From Diplonema papillatum (Eukaryota; Euglenozoa; Diplonemea; Diplonemida; Diplonemidae): a stretch of DNA of 64,000 nt. Positions 18,501 through 30,387 of the stretch are shown piece after piece (position 1 is the first letter of the stretch; every line of letters begins with the position of its first letter). Made by a program: the position numbers and the translations under genes. The notes under the pieces were generated by a model. That model saw only the letters and a program-made list of their open reading frames with translations. It had not been told where the DNA came from and ran no database searches. Location of the stretch: positions 403,565 through 467,564 of the forward strand of contig JAPJBO010000066.1 of the NCBI GenBank assembly GCA_030068145.1. The letters are read 5' to 3'.

Positions 18501-19017
18501 TTGTTGCATTAGTGTGTGGGCTTTTGAAGCGTGGATGATGCCTCTCGCGCTGCTCCCCTTGAGGTTCCTGGCTCATGCCAAAGCGCCGCCGCCCGGGTTA
18601 AAAGGGGTTGCGGCATCAGGCGTGGGCCAGGGCCAGGGAGGCTGTTCGGAGGGTCACCACCCACCGTTCGCGGGCTTCGTTACTTCACTGCCCCCGGCTC
18701 TCCCCGGCCTTTCGTCGTCCCGGGGGAAAATCTTAGTTTCGTGTTCAGGCGCTACTTGCCTCTCATGTGTTTGATGCTAGCATCAAGTCTTCTTCGCGGA
18801 ATGCAGAGTCTTATTTTCTGTTCTTTTCTTTTGGGGGAGGGTTCCACGGCCATCCCCCCCCGCGCCGCGGGTTCTTCCGTGCGTTTTCGCGACGTCGCTG
18901 TCGACGTCGCTGTCGATGCCGCTGCCGTTGTTGCTGCCGCTGCAAGCCGCTGTCGGGCGGCTGGTTGACGATCCCGGTCTACACCCCGCCCGTTGCGCGT
19001 CGGCTTTCTTCAGGCCT
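18501..19017. repeat. non-coding; family E repeat with 16-bp palindrome
   Basis: ATCTTAGTTTCGTGTTCAGG through GCTACTTGCC to CTTCTTCGCGGAATGCAGAG (18730-18808) recurs inverted at 60066-60136 and partly at 63840-63875. It contains the perfect palindrome TTGATGCTAGCATCAA. The GCTGTCGAC/GCTGCCG run at 18895-18960 is a simple-sequence tract, not a gene. Confidence 0.65.
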
Positions 19018-19170
19018 GCATGTCCCATCAAAAGCAATCGAAGAAAACAAAAGAGCGTTTTACCACCTTGCGCGGTGCCACGGGATGTTTGGCAGCCGCT
19101 GCTAAACATCGTAGTGCATGCTAATCCATGTGGTTCATGTACTTAAAAGAACTCAATGCTAAACAAACCC
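19018..19170 (+). repeat. dispersed repeat, family C
   Basis: Near-identical to 2664-2760 and 14090-14207, from CCCATCAAAAGCAATCG to GAACTCAATGCTAAAC. The parts separated by other DNA in the first two copies are joined here, so this copy helps define the family order. Confidence 0.8.
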
Positions 19171-19684
19171 AACGTGGAAAGTTCCCTATTCAGCGTTTAA
19201 CCCCTTACGGACGGAGGGGTGGGTGGCCGGCGCCCCCTTTGCCAATCGGTAGCAACGACGGGGCAGTGTGTACAAGTGGCAGGGCCCCACAGCCAACCGG
19301 GAATGATCTGCAGATGCCGTGGTTAGAGTGTGGAGCCCGACTGTACCCCTGAGCCATTCCCACCTCCCGAGATCCTCCCGTATTGAGAGCGCACGTGCAG
19401 TGTGCATATGGTTGCGGACCCGTTTTAACGTGGTCCCCCTCTTAGCGAGAGAGTGTTCGCGCAGCAGTATGTGTGCGTGTGAGTGTGTGTGTGTGTGTGT
19501 GTGTCGGCGTGTGGTTTGTCCCGAAAACCTGCCTACGGCTGGTTGGCAGGCCCGGCGGGCTGTAGTCTGCGGTCCTGTGCTTGGTGTCCCTCTCTCGAGT
19601 TCTTTGCATCTTTCCATCGTCACTGTACTTGTATTGTCGCTGTCAGCCTCCGGAAGAAGAAGAAAAGAAAAAGAAAAAGTCCGC
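19171..19684. other. non-coding with (GT)n tract
   Basis: Open frames exist on both strands but none shows a domain. A (GT)n microsatellite is at 19478-19504 and an AAGAAGAAGAAAAGAAA tract directly precedes the R2 repeat, as it does at 37625-37655 and 51735-51770. Confidence 0.4.
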
Positions 19685-19948
19685 TCCGGGTCCAGGAACG
19701 TGACGGTCAACCATAGCTTGCAAGGCTTGAGTCGGAGGCAGCACAGTGCCACAACCCCGTCCGCTCTGCCCTGTGGCTGACGTTTCGACGAGCTTATGTT
19801 CAGCGCAAGCGCCAAGCCCCAAGGTGCGCCAAGCCTTGATGCTTTAGTTTGGGAAATCGGTAGCCACTTGACCCGTAGGCCCGTGGCTCTGCAGTACCGC
19901 CGAACACGTGAAGCTTGGCTCCCGTGTAGCAGGCTTTCCCTGGTACCT
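19685..19948 (+). repeat. dispersed repeat R2 (about 260 bp)
   Basis: From GTCCAGGAACGTGACGGTCA to TTTCCCTGGTACC. Other copies, all on the same strand: 36680-36902, 37664-37924, 51773-52024 and 53300-53397 (5' part only). Pairwise identity looks above 90 percent. Copies keep a common AAGAAGAAAA leader. No conserved protein. Confidence 0.9.
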
Positions 19949-20040
19949 AAGAGAGCGGCCAACCTCCGGAAAAAAAGGAAGACGTTGAGCTTGAACAGAG
20001 AGGGAATACCTGCCGATTAGCTCAGTGTCCCCAAACTGAG

Positions 20041-23000
20041 CGACTTCGTGCTAGCAAGGGGGTAACCTAGCAACGAGTTAAGGCTTCGTGCTAGCAAGGG
20101 GGTAACCTAGCAACGACTTAAGGCTTCGTGCTAGCAAGGGGGTAACCTAGCAACGAGTTAAGGCTTCGTGCTAGCAAGGGGGTAACCTAGCAACGAGTTA
20201 AGGCTTCGTGCTAGCAAGGGGGTAACCTAGCAACGAGTTAAGGCTTCGTGCTAGCAAGGGGGTAACCTAGCAACGAGTTAAGGCTTCGTGCTAGCAAGGG
20301 GGTAACCTAGCAACGAGTTAAGGCTTCGTGCTAGCAAGGGGGTAACCTAGCAACGAGTTAAGGCTTCGTGCTAGCAAGGGGGTAACCTAGCAACGAGTTA
20401 AGGCTTCGTGCTAGCAAGGGGGTAACCTAGCAACGAGTTAAGGCTTCGTGCTAGCAAGGGGGTAACCTAGCAACGAGTTAAGGCTTCGTGCTAGCAAGGG
20501 GGTAACCTAGCAACGAGTTAAGGCTTCGTGCTAGCAAGGGGGTAACCTAGCAACGAGTTAAGGCTTCGTGCTAGCAAGGGGGTAACCTAGCAACGAGTTA
20601 AGGCTTCGTGCTAGCAAGGGGGTAACCTAGCAACGAGTTAAGGCTTCGTGCTAGCAAGGGGGTAACCTAGCAACGAGTTAAGGCTTCGTGCTAGCAAGGG
20701 GGTAACCTAGCAACGAGTTAAGGCTTCGTGCTAGCAAGGGGGTAACCTAGCAACGAGTTAAGGCTTCGTGCTAGCAAGGGGGTAACCTAGCAACGAGTTA
20801 AGGCTTCGTGCTAGCAAGGGGGTAACCTAGCAACGAGTTAAGGCTTCGTGCTAGCAAGGGGGTAACCTAGCAACGAGTTAAGGCTTCGTGCTAGCAAGGG
20901 GGTAACCTAGCAACGAGTTAAGGCTTCGTGCTAGCAAGGGGGTAACCTAGCAACGAGTTAAGGCTTCGTGCTAGCAAGGGGGTAACCTAGCAACGAGTTA
21001 AGGCTTCGTGCTAGCAAGGGGGTAACCTAGCAACGAGTTAAGGCTTCGTGCTAGCAAGGGGGTAACCTAGCAACGAGTTAAGGCTTCGTGCTAGCAAGGG
21101 GGTAACCTAGCAACGAGTTAAGGCTTCGTGCTAGCAAGGGGGTAACCTAGCAACGAGTTAAGGCTTCGTGCTAGCAAGGGGGTAACCTAGCAACGAGTTA
21201 AGGCTTCGTGCTAGCAAGGGGGTAACCTAGCAACGAGTTAAGGCTTCGTGCTAGCAAGGGGGTAACCTAGCAACGAGTTAAGGCTTCGTGCTAGCAAGGG
21301 GGTAACCTAGCAACGAGTTAAGGCTTCGTGCTAGCAAGGGGGTAACCTAGCAACGAGTTAAGGCTTCGTGCTAGCAAGGGGGTAACCTAGCAACGAGTTA
21401 AGGCTTCGTGCTAGCAAGGGGGTAACCTAGCAACGAGTTAAGGCTTCGTGCTAGCAAGGGGGTAACCTAGCAACGAGTTAAGGCTTCGTGCTAGCAAGGG
21501 GGTAACCTAGCAACGAGTTAAGGCTTCGTGCTAGCAAGGGGGTAACCTAGCAACGAGTTAAGGCTTCGTGCTAGCAAGGGGGTAACCTAGCAACGAGTTA
21601 AGGCTTCGTGCTAGCAAGGGGGTAACCTAGCAACGAGTTAAGGCTTCGTGCTAGCAAGGGGGTAACCTAGCAACGAGTTAAGGCTTCGTGCTAGCAAGGG
21701 GGTAACCTAGCAACGAGTTAAGGCTTCGTGCTAGCAAGGGGGTAACCTAGCAACGAGTTAAGGCTTCGTGCTAGCAAGGGGGTAACCTAGCAACGAGTTA
21801 AGGCTTCGTGCTAGCAAGGGGGTAACCTAGCAACGAGTTAAGGCTTCGTGCTAGCAAGGGGGTAACCTAGCAACGAGTTAAGGCTTCGTGCTAGCAAGGG
21901 GGTAACCTAGCAACGAGTTAAGGCTTCGTGCTAGCAAGGGGGTAACCTAGCAACGAGTTAAGGCTTCGTGCTAGCAAGGGGGTAACCTAGCAACGAGTTA
22001 AGGCTTCGTGCTAGCAAGGGGGTAACCTAGCAACGAGTTAAGGCTTCGTGCTAGCAAGGGGGTAACCTAGCAACGAGTTAAGGCTTCGTGCTAGCAAGGG
22101 GGTAACCTAGCAACGAGTTAAGGCTTCGTGCTAGCAAGGGGGTAACCTAGCAACGAGTTAAGGCTTCGTGCTAGCAAGGGGGTAACCTAGCAACGAGTTA
22201 AGGCTTCGTGCTAGCAAGGGGGTAACCTAGCAACGAGTTAAGGCTTCGTGCTAGCAAGGGGGTAACCTAGCAACGAGTTAAGGCTTCGTGCTAGCAAGGG
22301 GGTAACCTAGCAACGAGTTAAGGCTTCGTGCTAGCAAGGGGGTAACCTAGCAACGAGTTAAGGCTTCGTGCTAGCAAGGGGGTAACCTAGCAACGAGTTA
22401 AGGCTTCGTGCTAGCAAGGGGGTAACCTAGCAACGAGTTAAGGCTTCGTGCTAGCAAGGGGGTAACCTAGCAACGAGTTAAGGCTTCGTGCTAGCAAGGG
22501 GGTAACCTAGCAACGAGTTAAGGCTTCGTGCTAGCAAGGGGGTAACCTAGCAACGAGTTAAGGCTTCGTGCTAGCAAGGGGGTAACCTAGCAACGAGTTA
22601 AGGCTTCGTGCTAGCAAGGGGGTAACCTAGCAACGAGTTAAGGCTTCGTGCTAGCAAGGGGGTAACCTAGCAACGAGTTAAGGCTTCGTGCTAGCAAGGG
22701 GGTAACCTAGCAACGAGTTAAGGCTTCGTGCTAGCAAGGGGGTAACCTAGCAACGAGTTAAGGCTTCGTGCTAGCAAGGGGGTAACCTAGCAACGAGTTA
22801 AGGCTTCGTGCTAGCAAGGGGGTAACCTAGCAACGAGTTAAGGCTTCGTGCTAGCAAGGGGGTAACCTAGCAACGAGTTAAGGCTTCGTGCTAGCAAGGG
22901 GGTAACCTAGCAACGAGTTAAGGCTTCGTGCTAGCAAGGGGGTAACCTAGCAACGAGTTAAGGCTTCGTGCTAGCAAGGGGGTAACCTAGCAACGAGTTA

Positions 23001-23840
23001 AGGCTTCGTGCTAGCAAGGGGGTAACCTAGCAACGAGTTAAGGCTTCGTGCTAGCAAGGGGGTAACCTAGCAACGAGTTAAGGCTTCGTGCTAGCAAGGG
23101 GGTAACCTAGCAACGAGTTAAGGCTTCGTGCTAGCAAGGGGGTAACCTAGCAACGAGTTAAGGCTTCGTGCTAGCAAGGGGGTAACCTAGCAACGAGTTA
23201 AGGCTTCGTGCTAGCAAGGGGTAACCTAGCAACGAGTTAAGGCTTCGTGCTAGCAAGGGGGTAACCTAGCAACGAGTTAAGGCTTCGTGCTAGCAAGGGG
23301 GTAACCTAGCAACGAGTTAAGGCTTCGTGCTAGCAAGGGGGTAACCTAGCAACGAGTTAAGGCTTCGTGCTAGCAAGGGGGTAACCTAGCAACGAGTTAA
23401 GGCTTCGTGCTAGCAAGGGGGTAACCTAGCAACGAGTTAAGGCTTCGTGCTAGCAAGGGGGTAACCTAGCAACGAGTTAAGGCTTCGTGCTAGCAAGGGG
23501 GTAACCTAGCAACGAGTTAAGGCTTCGTGCTAGCAAGGGGTAACCTAGCAACGAGTTAAGGCTTCGTGCTAGCAAGGGGGTAACCTAGCAACGAGTTAAG
23601 GCTTCGTGCTAGCAAGGGGGTAACCTAGCAACGAGTTAAGGCTTCGTGCTAGCAAGGGGGTAACCTAGCAACGAGTTAAGGCTTCGTGCTAGCAAGGGGG
23701 TAACCTAGCAACGAGTTAAGGCTTCGTGCTAGCAAGGGGTAACCTAGCAACGAGTTAAGGCTTCGTGCTAGCAAGGGGGTAACCTAGCAACGAGTTAAGG
23801 CTTCGTGCTAGCAAGGGGGTAACCTAGCAACGACTTAAGG
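20041..23840 (+). repeat. 40-bp satellite, about 95 copies
   Basis: The unit is AGGCTTCGTGCTAGCAAGGG followed by GGTAACCTAGCAACGAGTTA, repeated with almost no variation over 3.8 kb. TTCGTGCTAG and CTAGCAACGAG can pair as an imperfect hairpin around the G-run. Only three units have four G instead of five (23218, 23537, 23736), all near the right end. The second and the last units share GACTTA instead of GAGTTA. All six frames are closed by stops in every unit, so it is non-coding. Such homogeneity suggests recent amplification or strong gene conversion. Confidence 0.98.
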
Positions 23841-24060
23841 AAGCTGGTTCGCAAAGCACTGACCATCCTCGTACACCCCAAGGCAGGTAGAAGAGCGTGG
23901 TGCTCAGGTCGTCAGTACGCTTCGTCGCTAATGCCGCGTCCGCCCAAACAGTTTCGGTGGTTACGGTTGTTAGCTGGCCTGCTAAAGCTGTGGGATAGAG
24001 CCGACGGCGCACATGCGTTGAGACCATGCTTTTCCTGGCTTCCGGGCGCGTGCACGGTGA

Positions 24061-24215
24061 GGTCCAGCCTCAGAGGCTGGAGTTAAAGAGGATGTGCCCG
24101 AGTCACATGGGTGTGCTACAATCAAAACGTGTGTAAATCCACACCCGAAAAGCGGGTGTGACACACGCTTTTTTAACTCCAGCTTTCACTCCAGCTTCTG
24201 AGGCTGGACACAGTA
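24061..24215 (+). repeat. foldback (MITE-like) repeat, family F
   Basis: Ends are inverted repeats: GTCCAGCCTCAGAGGCTGG at left and CCAGCTTCTGAGGCTGGAC at right. The left end is itself palindromic. The middle carries AAACGTGTGTAAATCCACAC and the hairpin ACCCGAAAAGCGGGTGTG. A partial copy (25140-25200) and copies at 57570-57775 and 860-1005 support one family. Confidence 0.75.
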
Positions 24216-24714
24216 AGCCGCTGCTACCGACGGCCTGTGCGGGACTGACTAAGCGACGGAGGCGGCAGGTGCGCAACCGTGGCTGTGAGTCTAACAGACG
24301 GAGCATAGCTGGCGGCGAGCAAGTTTGCGTTTGCTGGCCGACCGCGCCATTCAGCTCACGTGTCTATTGGATTGTCCCGAAGAAAACATCGTATCCTGTT
24401 TTGGTGGGTTTCGTCCTCTGCCGGCGCTTTGCGCGAAGTTAGCTGGCATTAAATTCCCAATTATTCTTACCGAAAATGAATAGTTGTCATCAGTGAAGTA
24501 CTGTTCCTCAGGCAAACGCAAAAAAGAAATGCCTCACGACACACCATTCGGCTTGAAGGTGACGTTCTTCCCCCCTCGTCTCCTCTACGTTCAACGCGAA
24601 TATCGGGACGAGGAAACCATTCGGCGTTAGCATGTCACACGAGAACAAGGATTCATCTCTGCTCTCGGTTGTTGCTTTGTCGTTCTCCAGCAAACTCAAA
24701 TCAATACAACACAT
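24216..24714. other. non-coding, unassigned
   Basis: No gene or repeat shared with the rest of the window was recognised. Confidence 0.4.
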
Positions 24715-24904
24715 TGTGGTACCCCCGAAAACCGAAGTACCGAAGTACGCAACAACTACGTACCCACCAGGGGGACGCGACCCAGAGACCCGGGCTAAGT
24801 AGCCTGGAACTAGTGTGATGGACCTTTCTTCGGAGGGGCTCACGCACTCCAAGATTGACTTATACGCAGGACCTACGCAATACGGGTGTTTCGGGGGTAC
24901 CACA
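24715..24904. mobile_element. MITE, 190 bp, 16-bp terminal inverted repeats
   Basis: TGTGGTACCCCCGAAA (24715-24730) and TTTCGGGGGTACCACA (24889-24904) are exact inverses at the ends of a 190-bp non-coding segment. A 3-bp CAT duplication may flank it. No other copy was seen in this window. Confidence 0.65.
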
Positions 24905-25825
24905 CATTACACCTTTTTATCGACCCAAGGGTAGTATCCCTGTCAGATACTGTCTTCGGGTCCTGCATGCATTCTCGGTATCCGAGAACAGCAGAGCAGA
25001 AATCTCTCCCGCCACGAATGCTCAAAAATTACCCCCCCCCCCCCCTTCCCTCGTTACAAGCAAACGATGTCTTTCTGACCAACCTCCCCCCCCCCCCCCC
25101 TGTTGATCGCCTCTTTTGGTTCACGCGTGCAAATATGCCAGGCGGCGGAGTCCAGCCTCAGAAGCTGAGGTTAGGTGCCCGAGTCACACCCGAAAAGTGG
25201 GCGACGCGTGCGCGTCGCCGACCCCCCCAGTTCGGGAAAAGGGGTCATGCCCAATATAGGAAAGGGGGTCCTCCCCTCCTGGAAGCTCTAGCACTTCAGG
25301 AGGACGGAAGGATCACTACCATTCCTGTTGATAATATGATGGTCAACCACGCATGAAATGAAAATCAAAGACGGGCAAATGAAAGAGAAAGGCAAGAACA
25401 AGTAGACAGACGGTAACCTGAAACGTGAACCGGCGATGACAGCTAATTGCGGAAGAACACCCTCGTGCTTTGCCCATGCCGCCTCGGATACTGTCCTTTC
25501 TGACAACGGGCGTCCAACTGGTCACATTACGTTAGGGTGAAATAAACATGGGAACACGGCGAACAAAAGGACGATGTATCTGGGTTGAGCTCAAGGTGTC
25601 GTGAAGCTCGCAGAAGGCCTCAGCTTCAACTGTGACAGGCAACCCACACAAGATTGCTGGTACCGAAAAAAAGATAGTACGCGCAATACTTTAAGAACTT
25701 CAAGAACTCTAACTCTGAAAAACCTTAAAACTCTGAAACAGTTACTTAAAAAAAACACCAAACTGTACGCCCGCAGTAGTTAATTCGTAATAACCGACTC
25801 AATAATATTATGAGAGGCATAGTAT
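24905..25825. other. non-coding; C-runs and a family F fragment
   Basis: Long C-runs lie at about 25031-25045 and 25086-25100. Family F end sequence GTCCAGCCTCAGAAGCTGAG with ACACCCGAAAAGTGGG is at 25151-25200. The rest has no recognisable gene. Confidence 0.45.
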
Positions 25826-26110
25826 GAAAGGCACCACGGGATAAGCCGGCAGCCGCTGCTTAACGGTAGACTCGCCAGATCACCGAACCCCGTTTGCACC
25901 ACAAATACTCAATCTTGACGATGCAATGGCAGGCGATGTACGTCAATAAGTAACCTAGCCCGTGAGAAAAGTGCATGCTGATCCCTGTGGCCCGTGTACA
26001 AAGTTCCCAATGCTTAACGGCTTCGTCACGTGGGCGGCCTGAGATCACCCCCCCTCAGGTGACACCACTGTTTTATCTTTAGCCATGCTACAACTTTCTT
26101 GCGCCTTCGT
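25826..26110 (+). repeat. dispersed repeat, family C (diverged, right part)
   Basis: GGCAGCCGCTGCTTAACG, GTGCATGCTGATCC, the GTGTACAAAG...CAATGCTTAACGG block and CACGTGGGCGGCCTGAGATC then CTCAGGTGACACCACTG and TTATCTTTAGCCAT. The right half is found inverted at 62915-63055. Confidence 0.7.
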
Positions 26111-26589
26111 CGCAGGACCCTTCATGTAATTGGTGGTTGCCTACAGATGCCCTTGTTGCCCAGCTTTTTTAACCCCATATTTCTTACATTGATCAGCATG
26201 TTGCCTCAGGTCAGTGGGCCTGCTAAGCTACTTCCCTGACCAAAGAGGAAAAGACCTTCATTGTCCACACAAAACAAGCCAACTCAAACAACTTCCACCG
26301 GTAGAGAAACCGTGCCAAAGTAGGAATCAACCGCCTTCGAGTCGGCGAGAAAAAAAGATTCCCAATACAGACACCCAACAACCGTGCCCCTGTTTGAGGT
26401 AGTGTCCATCAAGCAAACCTTCACCTGATTTTTGATTAATATTTTTGGTCTCTCAATAAGTTACCCCGCCCCCCCCGCATCCGCGCACAATGCTGCTTCT
26501 GATGGTTGGCGTTCTTGTTTCATTGCTTGCGTCGTTTTTTCGTGCCCAACGAAAGCAACGGCATGGCATCGAAAACAACGAACAAGCAG
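26111..26589. other. non-coding, unassigned
   Basis: No gene is recognised; short open frames lack domains. Nothing shared with the rest of the window was seen. Confidence 0.4.
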
Positions 26590-27890
26590 ATCTGATCAAA
26601 TCGAGGTTCGATGAGAGAGACATAGAAGGTAACCGAGGTTAGACCGAATTACATCGTCCTGCAAATTCCACCAGCAAAGCAAGCAAACAACAAGATGACC
26701 AGTTCGATACTTGCTGTAGTGGGAGAAGTCCACAAGAACTGCAAACAAGTCGTCAAATTCTTGACCGCACAAAAAGTAAGCAAGCAGCCAACAGGATGAC
26801 CAGTTCGATACTTACAACTTGCTGTTGTGGGAGAAGTCTCACCGAGGTCGCCAGCGACCGTACGAAGAAACTTCGAAAAATAATCCAACCACCTGCGCGT
26901 GGGTTAATCTGACACTTGGGGAAAATGGGGGGAAAAGAAGCACAACCGGTCAAACGCCTGTCCAAACGCCGATACATGCCAGTATCCTTGTGATGATCTC
27001 ATATCCTTGGCGTTCTGGGTCGGCAGGGGTTTCTCCTTTGAAGATGAAGATCCATAAAATTCCGCTCTGGAAAAAAAAAAAGTCGCTGACCCCAACCAAC
27101 TTCCGCCAGTGTGGAGAAACCGGCCTGAAGGAATCAACCGCCTCCGGGTGGACTTGTTTGACACTCGCTGTCGTTGGCGGAGAAGAAGAGTAGAAACGGC
27201 GCCAAAGTAATTGAGGCCAGGCAACCCTGCTGCTGGGGTTTGCGTGAAGAGTTTTTTGAATATGCTGTACTTGCAAGACATAGTATGGTGCTCATGGCAT
27301 GTCGGTGTCTCCTGAGCGCGTCGTCAATACCACCCTACGACTGCAACACACATTGCAGGGGTGCTAGGACCGGTAGGACAAGAGAGCCACAATTGTACCT
27401 GAAGTGACACAACTGTATCTGAGACACTGCGAAAGAACAAAAAGCGCAAAAAGAGCCCGAATACCAGGCTAGGCACTGGGGTGTGGACACTTCGACAGAG
27501 CCACAGCGCTCACGGCGGCGAGCGCAGAGCTGACCTGTTGCTCAACTCTGTTGCTCCGGCGCCCATTCATGCCGGTTCAGTAGAAACACTGTGTCTAGTG
27601 CGTCCTGGAGTGTGGGTTCTCTGGGTATGAGAACCTGCCTTTCTGCTAGTGCCGCTCTGGAAGAAGGAAAGAATGTGACAAGCAAACAAACGTTCCGACA
27701 AACAAAAAACAAACAATATTTGACTCCAGTCATTGGAGAAATCTGCTCAAACGTATCAAATGGGCGAGTGTTACCACTAGCTGTCGTTGGCAGTGCTCGC
27801 AGTAGGAAGAAGAAGAGGCGCTTCGTTCTTTTCGTGCGTGCCGGTTGATCGTTTCCCGCTTGTATTTACCGTGTTCCATTTCAGCTTAGA
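26590..27890 (+). repeat. long dispersed repeat T, copy 1 (about 1.3 kb)
   Basis: It aligns in the same orientation with 46140-48085 along its whole length. Shared blocks include GTCCTGCAAATTCCAC, AAACGCCTGTCCAAACGCCG, TTTCTCCTTTGA, GAAGGAATCAACCGCCTCCG, GTGACACAACTGTATCTGAG, GCTCCGGCGCCCATTCATGC and GTGCGTGCCGGTTGATCG. Copy 2 is longer because of insertions. No frame is conserved across both copies, so a decayed mobile element or segmental duplication is likely. Confidence 0.85.
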
Positions 27891-29090
27891 AATTCTGCGC
27901 AGCTCCAGAGAAGACACGGAATGGAAAGATCGGTCACGAAATCGTTAACACACCACCGTGGACCCTAGAAAAGGTTGACCCCTGTTGCCCCTCCTTTTGC
28001 ACCCCGCTTCACCAGGTAAATGACCATCATATTAACCCCACCACGGTGCATTTCAGAACTCGGACGGCGGTTTCTGAAGAACAGCGATGCTGCAAAATCT
28101 GCGGTGCGAAAACCCGGAGAAAAGTTACTTCGCTTTCCTCAGCCCGTGTCGCGTGTGCTCGAAGTGAAGAAGAGGCTGGAACAAGAAGACTTCATCTGGT
28201 TGATGTGCCTCCAGGAGGTTGGCGTCACTTACCCCTTCGGGGACGAAGTGCATACCTACGACTGCAGTGGCAACAACTGCAAGGTGCAAGGTTCCAAACA
28301 AGGACGGCAAATAATCCTCAGAGAGACACTTCAAGCTGCCAGAATTGGAGGCTATCCCAGAAGTCCATACTGATTTTCGCCGCGTCATTACGACACGCAG
28401 AATCTCGTCTTCCTGAGCAATAGGTGCCCTGGAAAAAAGGCCCAATCCCACACAGGGTCTAGGCCCTCGTGGTGCCCCTAGTGTTATAGTACGGCGACAC
28501 GAGGGAAAGGCTCTTGCAGTCCCCACACCCACCATCCCCGCCTCTAACTTGGTTAATCAAAGATGACTTTAATCCGCATGCCCGATCTCTTTGTTACCGG
28601 GTGCCACCAATAAACTGACGAATCCCTTGATGGCGAATCATGAGAATGCTGTTTTCGCAAACCTAGTTTAGGGCTCAATTTGGGGCTCAGTCCGTCAGAT
28701 ATCGAGCTTCGGGCCCGAGGGTCGGAATGAAAATATCGGTTTGGAAACAGTTGAAAAACGCCCCTCGGACCAAAGAAAATGACCCGGGGTTGACCTCCAG
28801 ATGGGGGTTTCCATCTTCGAACGGTTGCCAGAAGAATGACAGATTTAGAAGGCCGTGTCCTACAACAATGTATTCTGGAAAGGTGCTCACAACAGTATAG
28901 GGTGGGAAAGTTTCAACAAGCGTAGGAAGCGAACTCAACTTGAAAAAAGAAGCAACAGGGACGGCCACCTGGAGAGGACTTTCCGTACGTAAGGGACGTC
29001 GCCCACTACACGGTGCTCACGGCCTGCGATGAACACCACACAAAAAGCTGTGGACCGGAAGATGACTTAGCAAAAGTCTACGGTGGTGCC
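27891..29090. other. non-coding; family H fragment at its start
   Basis: At 27905-27985 an inverted, diverged copy of the 112-bp family H unit is seen (AAAGATCGGTCACGAAATCG). Overlapping frames on both strands at 28020-28535 have no recognisable domain and are not called. Confidence 0.4.
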
Positions 29091-29992
29091 GTGAAGCGAC
29101 CTACTGGCAAAACTCGCACCGCAGCACGCAATGCCGCACTCATGAATGTGCTGTGCATGGGGTGGTCTTGGGCGCCGTGCATTGCGCAGCGCTGCTGGTC
29201 CGGGACCTGGGCCTCGCCTGGGTGGACAACTTCCTTGTCTTGGGTGGGACGCTGGACGAGGCAGAGCGGAACGTGGCCGTTTTTCGGGAGCGGGCGCAGG
29301 CGGCGCGGGTCGAAGTGCGGGCGGAAGGCGACGGCGCGCTGTGGCAGGTTCGCGGTTCGTGTGTGTGGGTGTCGACCTGGCTGCCGAGACGCAGCGGCAC
29401 AGGCTCGACCCGTCGTGGGCGGAGCGGTGGGTCGGCGGCAGCGGGATGACGGCGGTGCTTTCCGGCAGAGCGACGGCCCGACAGTTCGCCGAAGTTTTCG
29501 GGGGCGCCGTCTGGGCGACTGACATCCTGGCAGTGCCCCGCTGCCACTTCGCGGCGTTGCTGTCGTTCGCGGGAAGGCTCGGCGGGCGCATGGTGGACGC
29601 CGCAGCGCCGGTGTGGGACGAGGTCGTCGACGTTCCTCCGTCGGCAAGACGGGAGCTGGGCGCGCTCCGGAAGATCGTCCGGGAGAACCCGTGGGTCGTG
29701 GGCAGCGTCCCTGAGGACACAGGGAACGGACGCGGGCGTGGGCGGCGCTGCTGGAGGCGGAAGGCCGGTTCGTGGACGGGCGGCAGGGCGTGTTCGCGGG
29801 GCCGGATGTGGGCGCCCACATCAACCTGAAGGAGATGTTGGCGTTGGCGGAAGGTGTGGTTCGGCTGTGCTGGGCGCCGGGGGCGCAGCGGTGCCGCGTC
29901 GACAACGCGGCGGTAGTCGGCGCCGTGGCTAAGGGGGAGCTCCTCCTCTCACGCCGCGAATCGCATCCTATCACGGACTATCCGTGCCGCTG
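29091..29992 (+). pseudogene. frameshifted reverse transcriptase-RNase H relic
   Basis: This is a decayed copy of a retroelement polymerase related in type to the one at 9289-10881. Reading across three frames gives, in order: an RT block MNVLCMGWSWAPCIAQRC (third frame, to about 29195), the active-site segment LGLAWVDNFLVLG (second frame, Asp 29225, Asn 29228), a linker region (first frame, to about 29725), and an RNase H part INLKEMLALAEG plus CRVDNAAVVGAV (third frame, about 29821-29925). The first Asp of RNase H and the N-terminal RT blocks are missing. At least three frameshifts make it a pseudogene. GC content is higher than in the flanks. It again has D-N, not D-D, in the RT active site. 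Confidence 0.65.
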
Positions 29993-30387
29993 ACCGCAGA
30001 ATGATCGTCCTGTGTCCTGGCTGGGTGCCGTCCGGCGAACAGCAGGACCCGTACACGCGGGGAGCCTCGTTGCCTCGGTTCCCGGCGCCGCTTCCGCTTC
30101 GCGGTGACGTGCCGCACCCTTTGACTTGTTTTATGTGTTCTCGGAAATGTCAGCGCGGTAGCGATGACAGCGAGAACACATATAGGTGGGAGGGGAGAGG
30201 CCCTGGGACTGCTAAGGCGTGACAACCCAGCCCCTGTCCCTCCCAGGGAGCCACCCCTAAACTAGCCTGCCCACCTGACGGTGGAGGCCCCCCCCAAGAA
30301 ACATTTTTCCCCCCATGCGGGATCGTCGGAAACACAAAAAGGCAGGTATTTCCAAATTGAACACGAAAAACGTAAAAAGAATTAACA
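29993..30387. other. upstream region of receptor A
   Basis: No gene is recognised. The 80 bases before the ATG are A-rich (AACACAAAAAGGCAGG; AAAGAATTAACAATGC), and GATCGTCGGAAACACAAAAA at 30321-30340 resembles GGTCATCGGAAACACAAAAA at 37144-37163. No confident promoter can be named. Confidence 0.4.

Noticed and set aside
20041-23840. CRISPR array
   Set aside because: The 40-bp unit is contiguous with no variable spacers, so it is a satellite.
26595-26625. Possible tRNA B-box (GAGGTTCGATGAGAG)
   Set aside because: No matching A-box or cloverleaf could be drawn around it.
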